NCBI GenBank assembly: GCA_016794615.1
Contig: JAEUJO010000020.1
Span: 1-41,276, forward strand
Source: Pseudonocardia sp.
GTDB lineage: Bacteria; Actinomycetota; Actinomycetes; Mycobacteriales; Pseudonocardiaceae
Reading direction: 5' to 3'
DNA: 41,276 nt
The translations under genes and the position numbers were made by a program. Under the pieces are notes generated by a model, which was given only the letters and a program-made list of their open reading frames with translations, ran no database searches and was not told where the DNA came from. How positions within the stretch are numbered: the stretch's first letter is position 1; each line of letters begins with the position of its first letter. Shown piece after piece: positions 8,338 through 15,710 of this stretch.

Positions 8338-8937
8338 GTGGAACCCCTGCCCGCCGACTGGGCCGCCTGGCGACGCCGCATCGATCTCGACGCCTACGAG
8401 CGCCGCTGGCAGCGGCTCGCGGCGGCGGGCGTCGACCCGCACGGCGAGGTCACGCTGGTGCAGACCTACGCGCCCCGTTCGGTCCTCGATGCCGGGTGCG
8501 GCACCGGACGCGTCGCCGCCGAGCTGGCCCGACGCGGTGTCGCGGCCGTCGGGGTGGACAGCGACCCCGACATGATCTCCGTAGCCCGGGGCAAGGCGCC
8601 GGACGTGCGCTGGATCGTCGCGGATCTCGCCGACCTCGCCCTGCCCGACCGGTTCGACGTCGTCGTGCTGGCCGGCAATGTCGTGCCCTACGTCGCCGCC
8701 GACCGGCGGGCCGAAGCCGTCGCCGCGGGTGCCCGGCACCTCGCGCCGACCGGAGTGCTCGTCGCGGGGTTCGCGCTGCGTCCCGGGTGGCCGCGGCTCG
8801 CCGACTACGACGGCTGGTGCACCTCCGCCGGGCTCACCCTCGCCGACCGATGGGCGACGTGGGACCGTGCGCCGTACACGGGCGGCGACTACGCCGTCTC
8901 CACGCATGTGCGCGGTGCCGGCGCCCCGTCGTCGTGA
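8338..8937 (+). CDS. Class I SAM-dependent methyltransferase, substrate unknown
   Basis: A 199-residue Rossmann-fold methyltransferase. Motif I is VLDAGCGTGRVAAEL (about 49-63), the acidic end of strand 2 is VGVDSD, and an ADLADLAL region and DVVVLAGNVVPYV follow as motifs II/III. The GTG start lies 5 nt after ilvD, so translation is probably coupled to it. Nothing in the sequence fixes the substrate. The stop overlaps the start of a possible 33-residue ORF (GTGA). Confidence 0.85.
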   Translation: MEPLPADWAAWRRRIDLDAYERRWQRLAAAGVDPHGEVTLVQTYAPRSVLDAGCGTGRVAAELARRGVAAVGVDSDPDMISVARGKAPDVRWIVADLADLALPDRFDVVVLAGNVVPYVAADRRAEAVAAGARHLAPTGVLVAGFALRPGWPRLADYDGWCTSAGLTLADRWATWDRAPYTGGDYAVSTHVRGAGAPSS

Positions 8938-9035
8938 ACCTGCTGCGGCTGGGCCGTCGTCGCGCCGCGGAGGCGTACGGGCTGCTGGGGATCACACACC
9001 TTCCTGGCCTGCCGCACCTGTCGGGCGGGGTGTGA
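8934..9035 (+). CDS. Possible 33-residue micro-ORF coupled to the methyltransferase gene
   Basis: GTG 8934 overlaps the upstream stop (GTGA) and the frame stays open to TGA 9033-9035. The product is basic at the N-terminus (NLLRLGRRRAAEAYG) and ends in a His/Pro/Gly-rich tail. No family is recognised. The coupled start is the only support, and a chance open frame in GC-rich DNA is possible. Confidence 0.25.
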   Translation: MNLLRLGRRRAAEAYGLLGITHLPGLPHLSGGV

Positions 9036-9110
9036 CAGCGCTGCGGGCCGTGCGCCGGCCGCCACGGGGTGCGACCCGCGCGGACGGCGCTCGCGGGCAG
9101 ACTGCGCGGT

Positions 9111-9852
9111 GTGAGCGGAACGATCCTGGTGCTCGGCGGGCGGAGCGAGATCGGGCTGGCGGTGGCGTGCCGGCTCGCCGGCGGTGCCCGGGTGGTGCTC
9201 GCGGCCCGTCGCGCCGACGACCTCGACGAGCCGGAGCGCCGCCTGCGCGACGCCGGCGCGGCCGCCGTGCACCGTGTGGAGTTCGACGCCGACGACGTGG
9301 GTCGGCAGCGCGCGGTGCTCGACGACGTCGTCGCCCGTTTCGGGCCGCTGGACGTCGTCGTCGTCGCGTTCGGTGTCCTCGGCGACCAGGCCCGTGCCGA
9401 GCGCGACGTCGACCACGCCCTCGCCGTGGTGCACACCGACTACGTCGCGCACGTCGCCGTGCTCACGCACCTCGCCCAGCTCCTGCGTGCCCAGGGGAGC
9501 GGGACGGTCGTGGTGTTCTCCTCGGTCGCCGGGGTCCGCGTCCGTCGGGCGAACTACGTCTACGGCTCGGCCAAGGCGGGCCTCGACGGCTTCGCGTCCG
9601 GTCTGGCCGATGCGCTGCACGGCAGCGGGGTGCGGTTGGTGCTGGTCCGGCCGGGATTCGTGATCGGGCGGATGACGGCGGGCATGAGCCCGGCGCCGTT
9701 CTCGCTCGCGCGGGCCGGACGCGGTGGCGGACGCGACGGTCCGTGCGCTGCACGGCCGGTCCGGCGAGGTGTGGGTGCCACCGGTCCTCCGTCCTGTGTT
9801 CGCGGTGATGCGGCACCTGCCACGGGCGGTGTGGCGGCGTCTCCCGCGGTGA
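9111..9852 (+). pseudogene. DprE2-like short-chain dehydrogenase, interrupted by a 1-nt frameshift
   Basis: The reading frame from GTG 9111 gives an SDR with nucleotide-binding LVLGGRSEIGLA, FSSVAG and catalytic YVYGSAKAG, closely resembling decaprenylphosphoryl-2-keto-ribose reductase (DprE2) of arabinan precursor synthesis. After FSLARA near 9716 that frame degenerates into Arg/Gly-rich sequence. The +1 frame from 9718 restores a perfect family ending (DAVADATVRALHGRSGEVW... to RAVWRRLPR, stop 9850-9852). One extra G at about 9717 explains this. A longer N-terminus from GTG 9069 is possible. It may be a genuine pseudogene or a sequencing error. No dprE1 adjoins, so a paralogue with another substrate is possible. 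Confidence 0.75.
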
Positions 9853-9869
9853 GATGCCGCGGTGAGATG
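9844..9869 (+). repeat. 13-bp tandem duplication across the DprE2-like stop codon
   Basis: CCGCGGTGAGATG is repeated twice back to back; the first copy contains the stop codon of the frameshifted reductase gene. Confidence 0.8.
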
Positions 9870-9951
9870 TCGGGGGGGCGGGCGCCCACCCGCTGTCGCA
9901 CGGCGGCCGGCCCCGACCGGTGTCCCGCTCGCCGATCCCGCTCGCGCGCGG

Positions 9952-10455
9952 TCAGGGGCGGGGGCGGCGCAGGCGGGGGTGCAGGTCGGCGCCGGTGGCG
10001 ACGGCCGGACCGTCGCGTTCAACGCGGTCGGCCAGTGCCTCGACGTGGCGGACCAGGTCGTCGAGGGCGAGGTCCGCAGGCGGTGGGCCGGTCCATCCCA
10101 CCCGCCAGTGGGCGACGTGCGCCGCTCCGCGCCGCAGCAGCGCCACCGCGCCCCGGGCGTTGCCCCGCTGCAGGTGCGTCAACCCGACCGCGAGCTGCGC
10201 CAGCCCCCGCCACAGCTCCCGCTGCGCGGGCTCGGCGGCCTTCCACGCGGCCTCCAGCACCTCGTGGGCGTGGAACGGCATTCCCTCGTCCAGCAGTCGC
10301 TGGGCCTCGTCCACGCTCTCCTTCGGGCCGAGCACCAGGTCGTCCGGCACGCGCTCGACCCCGACGGCTCCGCGCGGCAGCGGGCGTCCGGCGGCGTCCC
10401 GGGGGCGCGCGTTGCGGGCGCGGCCCGCGGCGTCCCGGTCGCGCTTGTCGGTCAT
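9952..10455 (-). CDS. DUF309 family protein
   Basis: A 167-residue cytoplasmic protein. After a basic, probably disordered N-terminus comes the DUF309 helical core: FHAHEVLEAAW (about 79-89), WRGLAQLAVGLTHLQRGN and GAVALLRRGA. The family has no settled biochemical role. ATG 10455 is chosen because the core is complete from there. An in-frame GTG nine nt upstream is possible, and longer versions would run into the tRNA gene. No clear ribosome-binding site is seen. It faces away from pdtaR and shares the intergenic space with the tRNA gene. Confidence 0.8.
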   Translation of the reverse strand: MTDKRDRDAAGRARNARPRDAAGRPLPRGAVGVERVPDDLVLGPKESVDEAQRLLDEGMPFHAHEVLEAAWKAAEPAQRELWRGLAQLAVGLTHLQRGNARGAVALLRRGAAHVAHWRVGWTGPPPADLALDDLVRHVEALADRVERDGPAVATGADLHPRLRRPRP

Positions 10456-10623
10456 GTTGTTCACAGTGCCACGCCCGTTCACCGTGCCCCAGCTGCGGCC
10501 CGGGCGCTGGATCCGGGTGTGGCCCGTGCTGCGGAGGCGGTCCAGCGCGGCGCGGCACAGGGCGAGAATGTCGAGTGACGTGTCCCATGGTCGCGCAGGC
10601 CGCCGACAAGAATCCGTCGAAAG

Positions 10624-10697
10624 TGCCCCCGGTGGGATTCGAACCCACACTGTATGGATTTTGAATCCATTGACTCTGCCGGTTGGTCTACGGGGGC
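10624..10697 (-). tRNA. tRNA-Leu (anticodon CAA), short variable arm
   Basis: On the minus strand: acceptor GCCCCCG/CGGGGGC (7 bp), a 3-bp D-stem GAC/GTC with GG in the loop, anticodon stem ATGGA/TCCAT with loop TTCAAAA (T33, anticodon CAA, reads UUG), variable region of only 5 nt (ACAGT), T-arm GTGGG-TTCGAAT-CCCAC and discriminator A. CCA is not encoded. Total length is 74 nt. Leucine tRNAs are normally class II with a long variable arm, so the short variable region is notable. The anticodon and A73 both fit leucine. Confidence 0.9.
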
Positions 10698-10801
10698 TTC
10701 ATTCGTCCGGTCCGGTGAAGGACCGGTCACACAGTGCTTCCAGCATAGCCCGGTACCCTGGGGTCTCCCGGTTCGACCCGTTCCACAGAGGAGATTGCCC
10801 G
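10698..10801. promoter_or_regulatory. Divergent promoter region for tRNA-Leu and pdtaR
   Basis: On the plus strand TACCCT (10754-10759) is a candidate -10 box about 43 nt before pdtaR, with a weak -35. On the minus strand TATGCT (10742-10747) is a candidate -10 about 45 nt before the tRNA 5' end. A small inverted repeat CCGGTCC/GGACCGG (10707-10726) lies between. GAGGAG around 10788-10793 is the pdtaR ribosome-binding site. Box assignments are by eye. Confidence 0.35.
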
Positions 10802-11437
10802 GTGGCCCAGCAGGTTCCCGACGACGACGGCGGTACGGCGACGGCGGTCGCGGCCCCCGCACTGAAGGTCCTCGTGGTGGAGGACGAGGCCCTGATCCGG
10901 CTCGACCTGGCTGAGATGCTCACCGAGGAGGGCTACGTCGTGGCCGGTGAGGCGGCGGACGGCGAGCAGGCCGTCGAGCTGGCCCGCCGGCTGCACCCCG
11001 ACCTGGTCATCATGGACATCAAGATGCCGAAGGTGGACGGCATCACCGCGGCGACCAGCATCGTTGAGGAGCGGATCGCCCCCGTGGTGATGCTCACCGC
11101 GTTCAGCCAGCGCGAGCTCATCGAGCAGGCGCGCGATGCGGGTGCCATGGCCTATCTCGTGAAGCCGTTCGCCCGCCACGAGCTGGTACCGGCGATCGAG
11201 CTGGCGGTGTCGCGGTTCGCCGAGAAGCGCGCTCTGGAGGACGAGGTCGCCACGCTGAGCGAGCGGCTGGAGACCCGCAAGGTCGTGGACCGGGCCAAGG
11301 GCCTGCTGATGACCCACCAGCAGATGACCGAGCCGGAGGCGTTCCGCTGGATCCAGCGCACGGCGATGGACCGGCGGACGACGATGAAGGCCGTGGCCGA
11401 GGCGGTCGTCGAGGGGTTGGCGACACCGCGGGCGTGA
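10802..11437 (+). CDS. pdtaR: PdtaR-like response regulator with ANTAR RNA-binding domain
   Basis: A 211-residue transcription antiterminator of the two-component type. The receiver domain (about 21-140) has acidic EDE at 27-29, phospho-acceptor Asp72 in LVIMDIKMP, Thr99 and Lys121 in LVKPFA. A coiled linker (EKRALEDEVATLSERLE) leads to the ANTAR domain (about 150-207, VVDRAKGLLM...AFRWIQRTAMDRR), which binds paired hexaloop hairpins in nascent RNA. GTG 10802 follows a GAGGAG site. In mycobacteria the orthologue is phosphorylated by the sensor kinase PdtaS, which is not in this window. Position next to tRNA-Leu and near rpsA/coaE/uvrB fits actinobacterial synteny. Confidence 0.93.
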   Translation: MAQQVPDDDGGTATAVAAPALKVLVVEDEALIRLDLAEMLTEEGYVVAGEAADGEQAVELARRLHPDLVIMDIKMPKVDGITAATSIVEERIAPVVMLTAFSQRELIEQARDAGAMAYLVKPFARHELVPAIELAVSRFAEKRALEDEVATLSERLETRKVVDRAKGLLMTHQQMTEPEAFRWIQRTAMDRRTTMKAVAEAVVEGLATPRA

Positions 11438-11571
11438 GACGTCCCAGCGGGGCCGGAAGGTCACGCTGCGCTGCCGATCGTCACTCTTGGTCCCGCCCTG
11501 CTCACTATCCGCAACAATCGGATTGCGGTCCGGTAAACAGGCTGGGGCGGTGGTGCGTGGTTTCGGGGCGT

Positions 11572-11607
11572 CGCCTAACGTCCGCCACGCTCTCGGTAGG
11601 CGAGAGC
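11572..11607 (+). promoter_or_regulatory. Mutually exclusive hairpins in the livK leader
   Basis: CGCCTA (11572-11577) can pair with TAGGCG (11597-11602), while GCTCTCG (11589-11595) can pair with CGAGAGC (11601-11607). The two stems share bases and cannot form together. They lie 60-100 nt before livK, in a 232-nt gap downstream of an RNA-binding regulator gene. Neither shows the typical ANTAR hexaloop, so this is a weak lead only. Confidence 0.3.
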
Positions 11608-11669
11608 GTCTCGGGCGGTGGTCGGGCACCGTCGATGCGGTACACACGCCACGGAAGGACGTTCGGCAC

Positions 11670-12911
11670 ATGACTCGGAGGCGGACGATCGTCACCGCCG
11701 CGATCCTCGCCGGGGCTCTCGGGCTCACGGCGTGCGGCACGAACCGGCAGGAGAGCACCAGCGGCGGCGCCGGCGGTGCCAGCTCCTGCGACACCAGCAA
11801 GGGCACGCTGGTCATCGGGATGGTGGCGCCGCTCTCCGGCGGCCTGTCGGCCCTCGGGCTGGGCATGAGCCACTCGGCGGACCTCGCGGTGGACCAGGCG
11901 AACCAGAAGTGCACGGTGCCGGGCTACGCGCTCGCGTTCCAGGCCGAGGACGACCAGGCGACCCCGCAGGTCGCGGGCCAGGCGGCGACGAAGCTCGCGT
12001 CGGACCCGAACGTCGTCGGGGTGGTCGGCACGCTGAACTCGTCGACGGCGCAGACGGTGCAGCCGATCCTGGCGGACCGCAGCATCGTCCAGGTCTCGCC
12101 TGCGAACACCAACCCGACGCTGACGCTGGGTGAGCAGGCCACGACGGCGCCGAAGCGGCCGTTCCCGAGCTACTTCCGGGTGGCCACGACGGACCTGATC
12201 CAGGGCCCGTTCGGCGCCCAGTACCTGGTGCAGAAGGCCGGCAAGAAGAACATCGCCGTGATCGACGACGGCAAGACCTACGGCGCCGGTCTGGCCGATC
12301 AGTTCGCCAAGGAGGCCCAGAAGCTCGGTGCGACGGTCGTCGCGCGGGAGAAGGTCGGCGAGAAGGACACGGACTTCTCGGGCGTGATCGCCAAGGTCCG
12401 GCCGTCGAGCCCGGACGCGGTCTACTACGGCGGGGAGTACCCCGCGGCGGGCCCGCTCTCGGCGCAGCTGGCCGGCGCCGGCCTGAACGTCCCGCTGATG
12501 GGCGGCGACGGCATCGTGGACCCGCAGTTCGTCGCGCTCGGTGGCCGCGCGGGTGACCTCGCGACCAACGTCGGCGCGCCGGCCGAGTCGCTGCCCAGCG
12601 CCAAGCAGTTCATCGCCGACTACCAGGCGGCGAACTACGCCGAGCCGTTCGGTGCGTACGGCGCGTTCAGCTACGACGCCACCAACGTGATCATCGAGGC
12701 GCTGGCCAAGGCCGTGCAGGGCGGGACGTGGAGCGAGGACACCCGCAAGGCCGTGGTGTCGAACGTCCAGTCGACGAACATGCAGGGTGCGGGTGGCCCG
12801 GTCGCTTTCGACGAGTTCGGCGACACCACGAACAAGGTGCTCACCGTCTACACGGTGAAGGGCGACAACTTCGCCCCGATCGAGGGCTCGACGGGCAGCT
12901 TCCAGGGCTGA
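11670..12911 (+). CDS. livK: Branched-chain amino-acid binding lipoprotein (LivK/LivJ-like)
   Basis: A 413-residue extracytoplasmic substrate-binding protein of a HAAT-type importer. A lipoprotein signal peptide ends at Cys22 (LTAC); then IGMVAPLSGGLSALGLGM, GVVGTLNSSTAQTVQPIL, YFRVATTD and GAYGAFSYDATNVIIEAL follow the Peripla_BP_6 pattern. ATG 11670 lies 10 nt after GGAAGGA; longer frames starting upstream lack a signal peptide at their N-terminus. It is first in livKHMGF. A strong hairpin separates it from livH, which would favour excess binding protein over membrane subunits. Confidence 0.93.
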   Translation: MTRRRTIVTAAILAGALGLTACGTNRQESTSGGAGGASSCDTSKGTLVIGMVAPLSGGLSALGLGMSHSADLAVDQANQKCTVPGYALAFQAEDDQATPQVAGQAATKLASDPNVVGVVGTLNSSTAQTVQPILADRSIVQVSPANTNPTLTLGEQATTAPKRPFPSYFRVATTDLIQGPFGAQYLVQKAGKKNIAVIDDGKTYGAGLADQFAKEAQKLGATVVAREKVGEKDTDFSGVIAKVRPSSPDAVYYGGEYPAAGPLSAQLAGAGLNVPLMGGDGIVDPQFVALGGRAGDLATNVGAPAESLPSAKQFIADYQAANYAEPFGAYGAFSYDATNVIIEALAKAVQGGTWSEDTRKAVVSNVQSTNMQGAGGPVAFDEFGDTTNKVLTVYTVKGDNFAPIEGSTGSFQG

Positions 12912-12945
12912 CCTCGCGGTTCGCGAGCACCACCGCAGGCACTCC

Positions 12946-12974
12946 GGCGGGGGCGGGCATCGCCCGCCCCCGCC
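12946..12974 (+). terminator. Intra-operon hairpin between livK and livH
   Basis: GGCGGGGGCGGGC pairs perfectly with its complement (13 bp, 3-nt loop). No T-tract follows. It probably terminates or attenuates part of the transcripts, or protects the livK 3' end from decay. Confidence 0.75.
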
Positions 12975-12999
12975 CGGTCTGTAACAAAAGGGGCCCACT

Positions 13000-13932
13000 G
13001 TGCTGGCCACGTTCCTCTCTCAGATCGTCAACGGGCTCATCCTCGGCTCGTTGATCGGGCTGATCGCGTTGGGCTACACGATGGTCTACGGGATCATCCA
13101 GCTGATCAACTTCGCGCACGGTGAGGTGTTCATGGTCGGCGCCTACGGCGGCCTGTTCATGTTCACCTACCTGCTTCCGACCTTCATCCAGCGGCAGTGG
13201 TACCTCGCGCTCCCGCTGCTGCTCGTGGGGGGAGCAGCTGTCTCCACGGTGGTCGCGGTGCTCATGGAGCGCTTCGCCTACCGCCCGTTGCGCGGCGCAC
13301 CCCGGCTCGCTCCGCTGATCACGGCGCTGGGTGTGTCGGTGGCACTGCAGGAGCTGGTCCGCAACTTCTATCCGGGCGCGACGGCCGCGCTGCCCTTCCC
13401 CCGGGTGTTCGTGCAGGGCACCTGGGAGATCCCGGTCCCCGGCGGGACGGTGCCGCTCCGCTGGACCGGGCTGCTGATCATCGTGCTGTCGCTCGTCCTG
13501 GCCGCCGTGTTGACGGCGTACGTCAACGGCACGCGGATGGGCAGGGCGATGCGTGCCGTGTCGCAGGACTCCGACACCGCCCGGCTGATGGGCGTCGACA
13601 CCGACCGCGTGATCGTACTGACCTTCGCGCTCGGCGCGGCGCTCGCCGGGGTCGGCGGGATCATGTACGGGACGGACCTCGGGTTCGTCAACATCGACAT
13701 GGGCTTCCAGAACGGCATCTTCGCGTTCACCGCGGCGGTCCTGGGGGGAATCGGCAACCTCAGGGGCGCGGTGGTCGGCGGTATCGTGATCGGGCTCGTG
13801 AAGGCCCTCGGCGGGCAGTACCTGCCCGGCGGCACCGCCTATGACTACGTCTGGATCTTCGTCGTGCTCATCGCGGTGCTGGTGTTCCGACCGCAGGGCT
13901 TCTTCGGCGAGTCGGAGAGGGTACGGGCATGA
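13000..13932 (+). CDS. livH: Branched-chain amino-acid ABC permease LivH
   Basis: A 310-residue polytopic membrane subunit. It starts with the characteristic LSQIVNGLILGSLIGLIALGYTMVYGIIQLINFAHGE. ERFAYRPLRG, RAVSQD...ARLMGVD (the coupling loop) and FTAAVLGGIGNLRGAVVGG are also typical. GTG 13000 follows AAAAGGGG. The stop overlaps livM (ATGA at 13929-13932). Confidence 0.95.
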   Translation: MLATFLSQIVNGLILGSLIGLIALGYTMVYGIIQLINFAHGEVFMVGAYGGLFMFTYLLPTFIQRQWYLALPLLLVGGAAVSTVVAVLMERFAYRPLRGAPRLAPLITALGVSVALQELVRNFYPGATAALPFPRVFVQGTWEIPVPGGTVPLRWTGLLIIVLSLVLAAVLTAYVNGTRMGRAMRAVSQDSDTARLMGVDTDRVIVLTFALGAALAGVGGIMYGTDLGFVNIDMGFQNGIFAFTAAVLGGIGNLRGAVVGGIVIGLVKALGGQYLPGGTAYDYVWIFVVLIAVLVFRPQGFFGESERVRA

Positions 13933-15710
13933 CCACCACCAGCCCGGCGGGTGCGCCTCCCGCCCCGCGCCCCGCCGGGCCGCCGCCGGGCCGAACGGCC
14001 CGCCTCATCGCGGCTCTCGGCCCGCACGCCACTGTGCTGCGGGGCGCGGGCGGCCTCCTGACCCTGATCGGTGCGCTGCTGCCGTGGGCGACGTTCGTGC
14101 TCAACAAGGGCCCCTACCCGGACAAGGCGACGTTGCAGTACTTCGTCGCTCCCTTCGGGGTCACCGGTTTCCGCTGGCAACTGCTTCTGTTCGGCATCGC
14201 CGCGCTCGTGCTGGCCCTCGCGCCGGTGCCCGCCCGCGGCCGGCTCCTGCGCGGACTCGCCTGGGGCATCATCGGGATCGCGGTGGTCAACGGTCTTTTC
14301 ATCACCGTCGAAGGCGGCGGCCTGGGTGCGATCACCGTCACGGACGGGTCGGTGGCCTGCGGAGCCGTTGTCACGCTGCTGGCCGGCGTGCTGGTCGAGC
14401 TCGGTGCGCGGGCGGGCGGGATCGAACCGCGGCCGGTCTGGACGTGGCGGTTCGGCCCGTGGGTCGAGCGGGCCGTGCTGGTCGTGGTGTACGTGCTGAT
14501 GCTGTTCGTGGTGGCCGCGACGCTCACCAGCGGCGGCACCGGAGGTGCGGCGAACCGGTACTCGGGTGCGGTCTTCCTGTCCTTCCTCGCGGCACTGGGC
14601 GGCGCCTTCGCGGCCCTGCACGCCTCCGGCCTGATGACCTGGGTGGCGACCGTCGCCGAGCGGCACCGGGTGTTCAGCGTCCTGGTCCTGCTGGCGATGG
14701 CGCTGGCGCTGCCGCTGACCGCGGCCGGCAACGAGTACTGGATGACCGTTGCGGCGAACATCGGCGTCTACGCCGCCACCGCGATCGGGCTCAACATCGT
14801 CGTCGGTCTGGCCGGCCTGCTCGACCTGGGTTACGTCGCCTTCCTCGGCATCGGCGCCTTCGTCGCGGCGAACCTGTCCGGCGCGGCTGCGGCGAAGTTC
14901 GACGTGCACCTGCCGTTCGCCCTGGTCATGGTGATCTCCGCGGTCATCGCCGGAATGTTCGGCGCCGTGGTCGGCTCACCGACGCTGCGGGTGCGCGGCG
15001 ACTACCTCGCGATCGTCACGCTCGCCTTCGGCGAGATCTTCGTGCGCACCGCGCAGAACAACATCTTCGGACTCACCGGTGGCTCCAATGCCATCCCCGG
15101 TATCCCGCAGGTCGAGCTGTTCGGTACCCGCTTCTCCGACCGGATCGCGGTCGCCGGGATCCAGCTCCCCGCGGGCGTCCTGTACTACTTGCTGATCGTG
15201 TTCCTCGTGGCGATCGTCATGCTCGTCTTCAGCCATCTCAAGGAGTCCCGGCTCGGACGGGCGTGGATCGCGATCCGCGAGGACGAGGACGCCGCGCGGG
15301 CCATGGGCATCCGCACCGGCCCGATCAAGATCATGGCGTTCCTCTGCGGTGCCACGCTCGCCGGGTTCGCGGGCGCGTTCTTCGCGCACAAGACCGGCAC
15401 GGTGTCGTACGAGAGCTTCCGGTTCACGGAGTCGGTGACGTTGATCGCGGCGGTCATCCTCGGCGGGATGGGGACGGTGCCCGGCGCGGTACTGGGTGCG
15501 TCGTTGCTGTTCGTCCTGCCCGAGAAGCTGCGCGAGTTCGCCGACTACCGGCTGCTCCTCTTCGGCCTCGCCCTCATCCTGATCATGCGGTTCCGACCGC
15601 AGGGCCTCGTGCCCGACCGGCACCGGCGGGCCGAGCTGGCCCGTGACCCCGCGGACGAGCCTCCACCCGGCGGGTCGACCGCCGGGAGCCGGGCGGAGGT
15701 GGCCGCATGA
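13929..15710 (+). CDS. livM: Branched-chain amino-acid ABC permease LivM with large N-terminal membrane extension
   Basis: A 593-residue protein. The C-terminal part (about 270-570) is a normal LivM: GLNIVVGLAGLLDLGYVAFLGIGAF, SPTLRVRGDYLAIVTLAFGEI, TGGSNAIPGIP, AWIAIREDEDAARAMGI and ILGGMGTVPGAVLGA. In front of it lie about 260 extra residues with roughly six more hydrophobic segments (near 40-58, 84-100, 107-125, 137-156, 182-200 and 213-236). Classical LivM is about 300-430 residues. There is no internal stop or ribosome-binding site suggesting two genes. ATGA overlaps join it to livH and livG. Confidence 0.93.
   Translation: MTTTSPAGAPPAPRPAGPPPGRTARLIAALGPHATVLRGAGGLLTLIGALLPWATFVLNKGPYPDKATLQYFVAPFGVTGFRWQLLLFGIAALVLALAPVPARGRLLRGLAWGIIGIAVVNGLFITVEGGGLGAITVTDGSVACGAVVTLLAGVLVELGARAGGIEPRPVWTWRFGPWVERAVLVVVYVLMLFVVAATLTSGGTGGAANRYSGAVFLSFLAALGGAFAALHASGLMTWVATVAERHRVFSVLVLLAMALALPLTAAGNEYWMTVAANIGVYAATAIGLNIVVGLAGLLDLGYVAFLGIGAFVAANLSGAAAAKFDVHLPFALVMVISAVIAGMFGAVVGSPTLRVRGDYLAIVTLAFGEIFVRTAQNNIFGLTGGSNAIPGIPQVELFGTRFSDRIAVAGIQLPAGVLYYLLIVFLVAIVMLVFSHLKESRLGRAWIAIREDEDAARAMGIRTGPIKIMAFLCGATLAGFAGAFFAHKTGTVSYESFRFTESVTLIAAVILGGMGTVPGAVLGASLLFVLPEKLREFADYRLLLFGLALILIMRFRPQGLVPDRHRRAELARDPADEPPPGGSTAGSRAEVAA

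Noticed and set aside
9069-10664. A long plus-strand open frame continuing from the reductase through 10664
   Set aside because: After the frameshift it is Arg/Gly/Pro-rich and antisense to a good DUF309 gene and the tRNA; the +1 frame gives the real reductase end.
11487-11669. An N-terminally extended LivK starting at 11487
   Set aside because: The extension precedes a normal lipoprotein signal peptide with its own ribosome-binding site at ATG 11670, so the extended form could not be exported properly.
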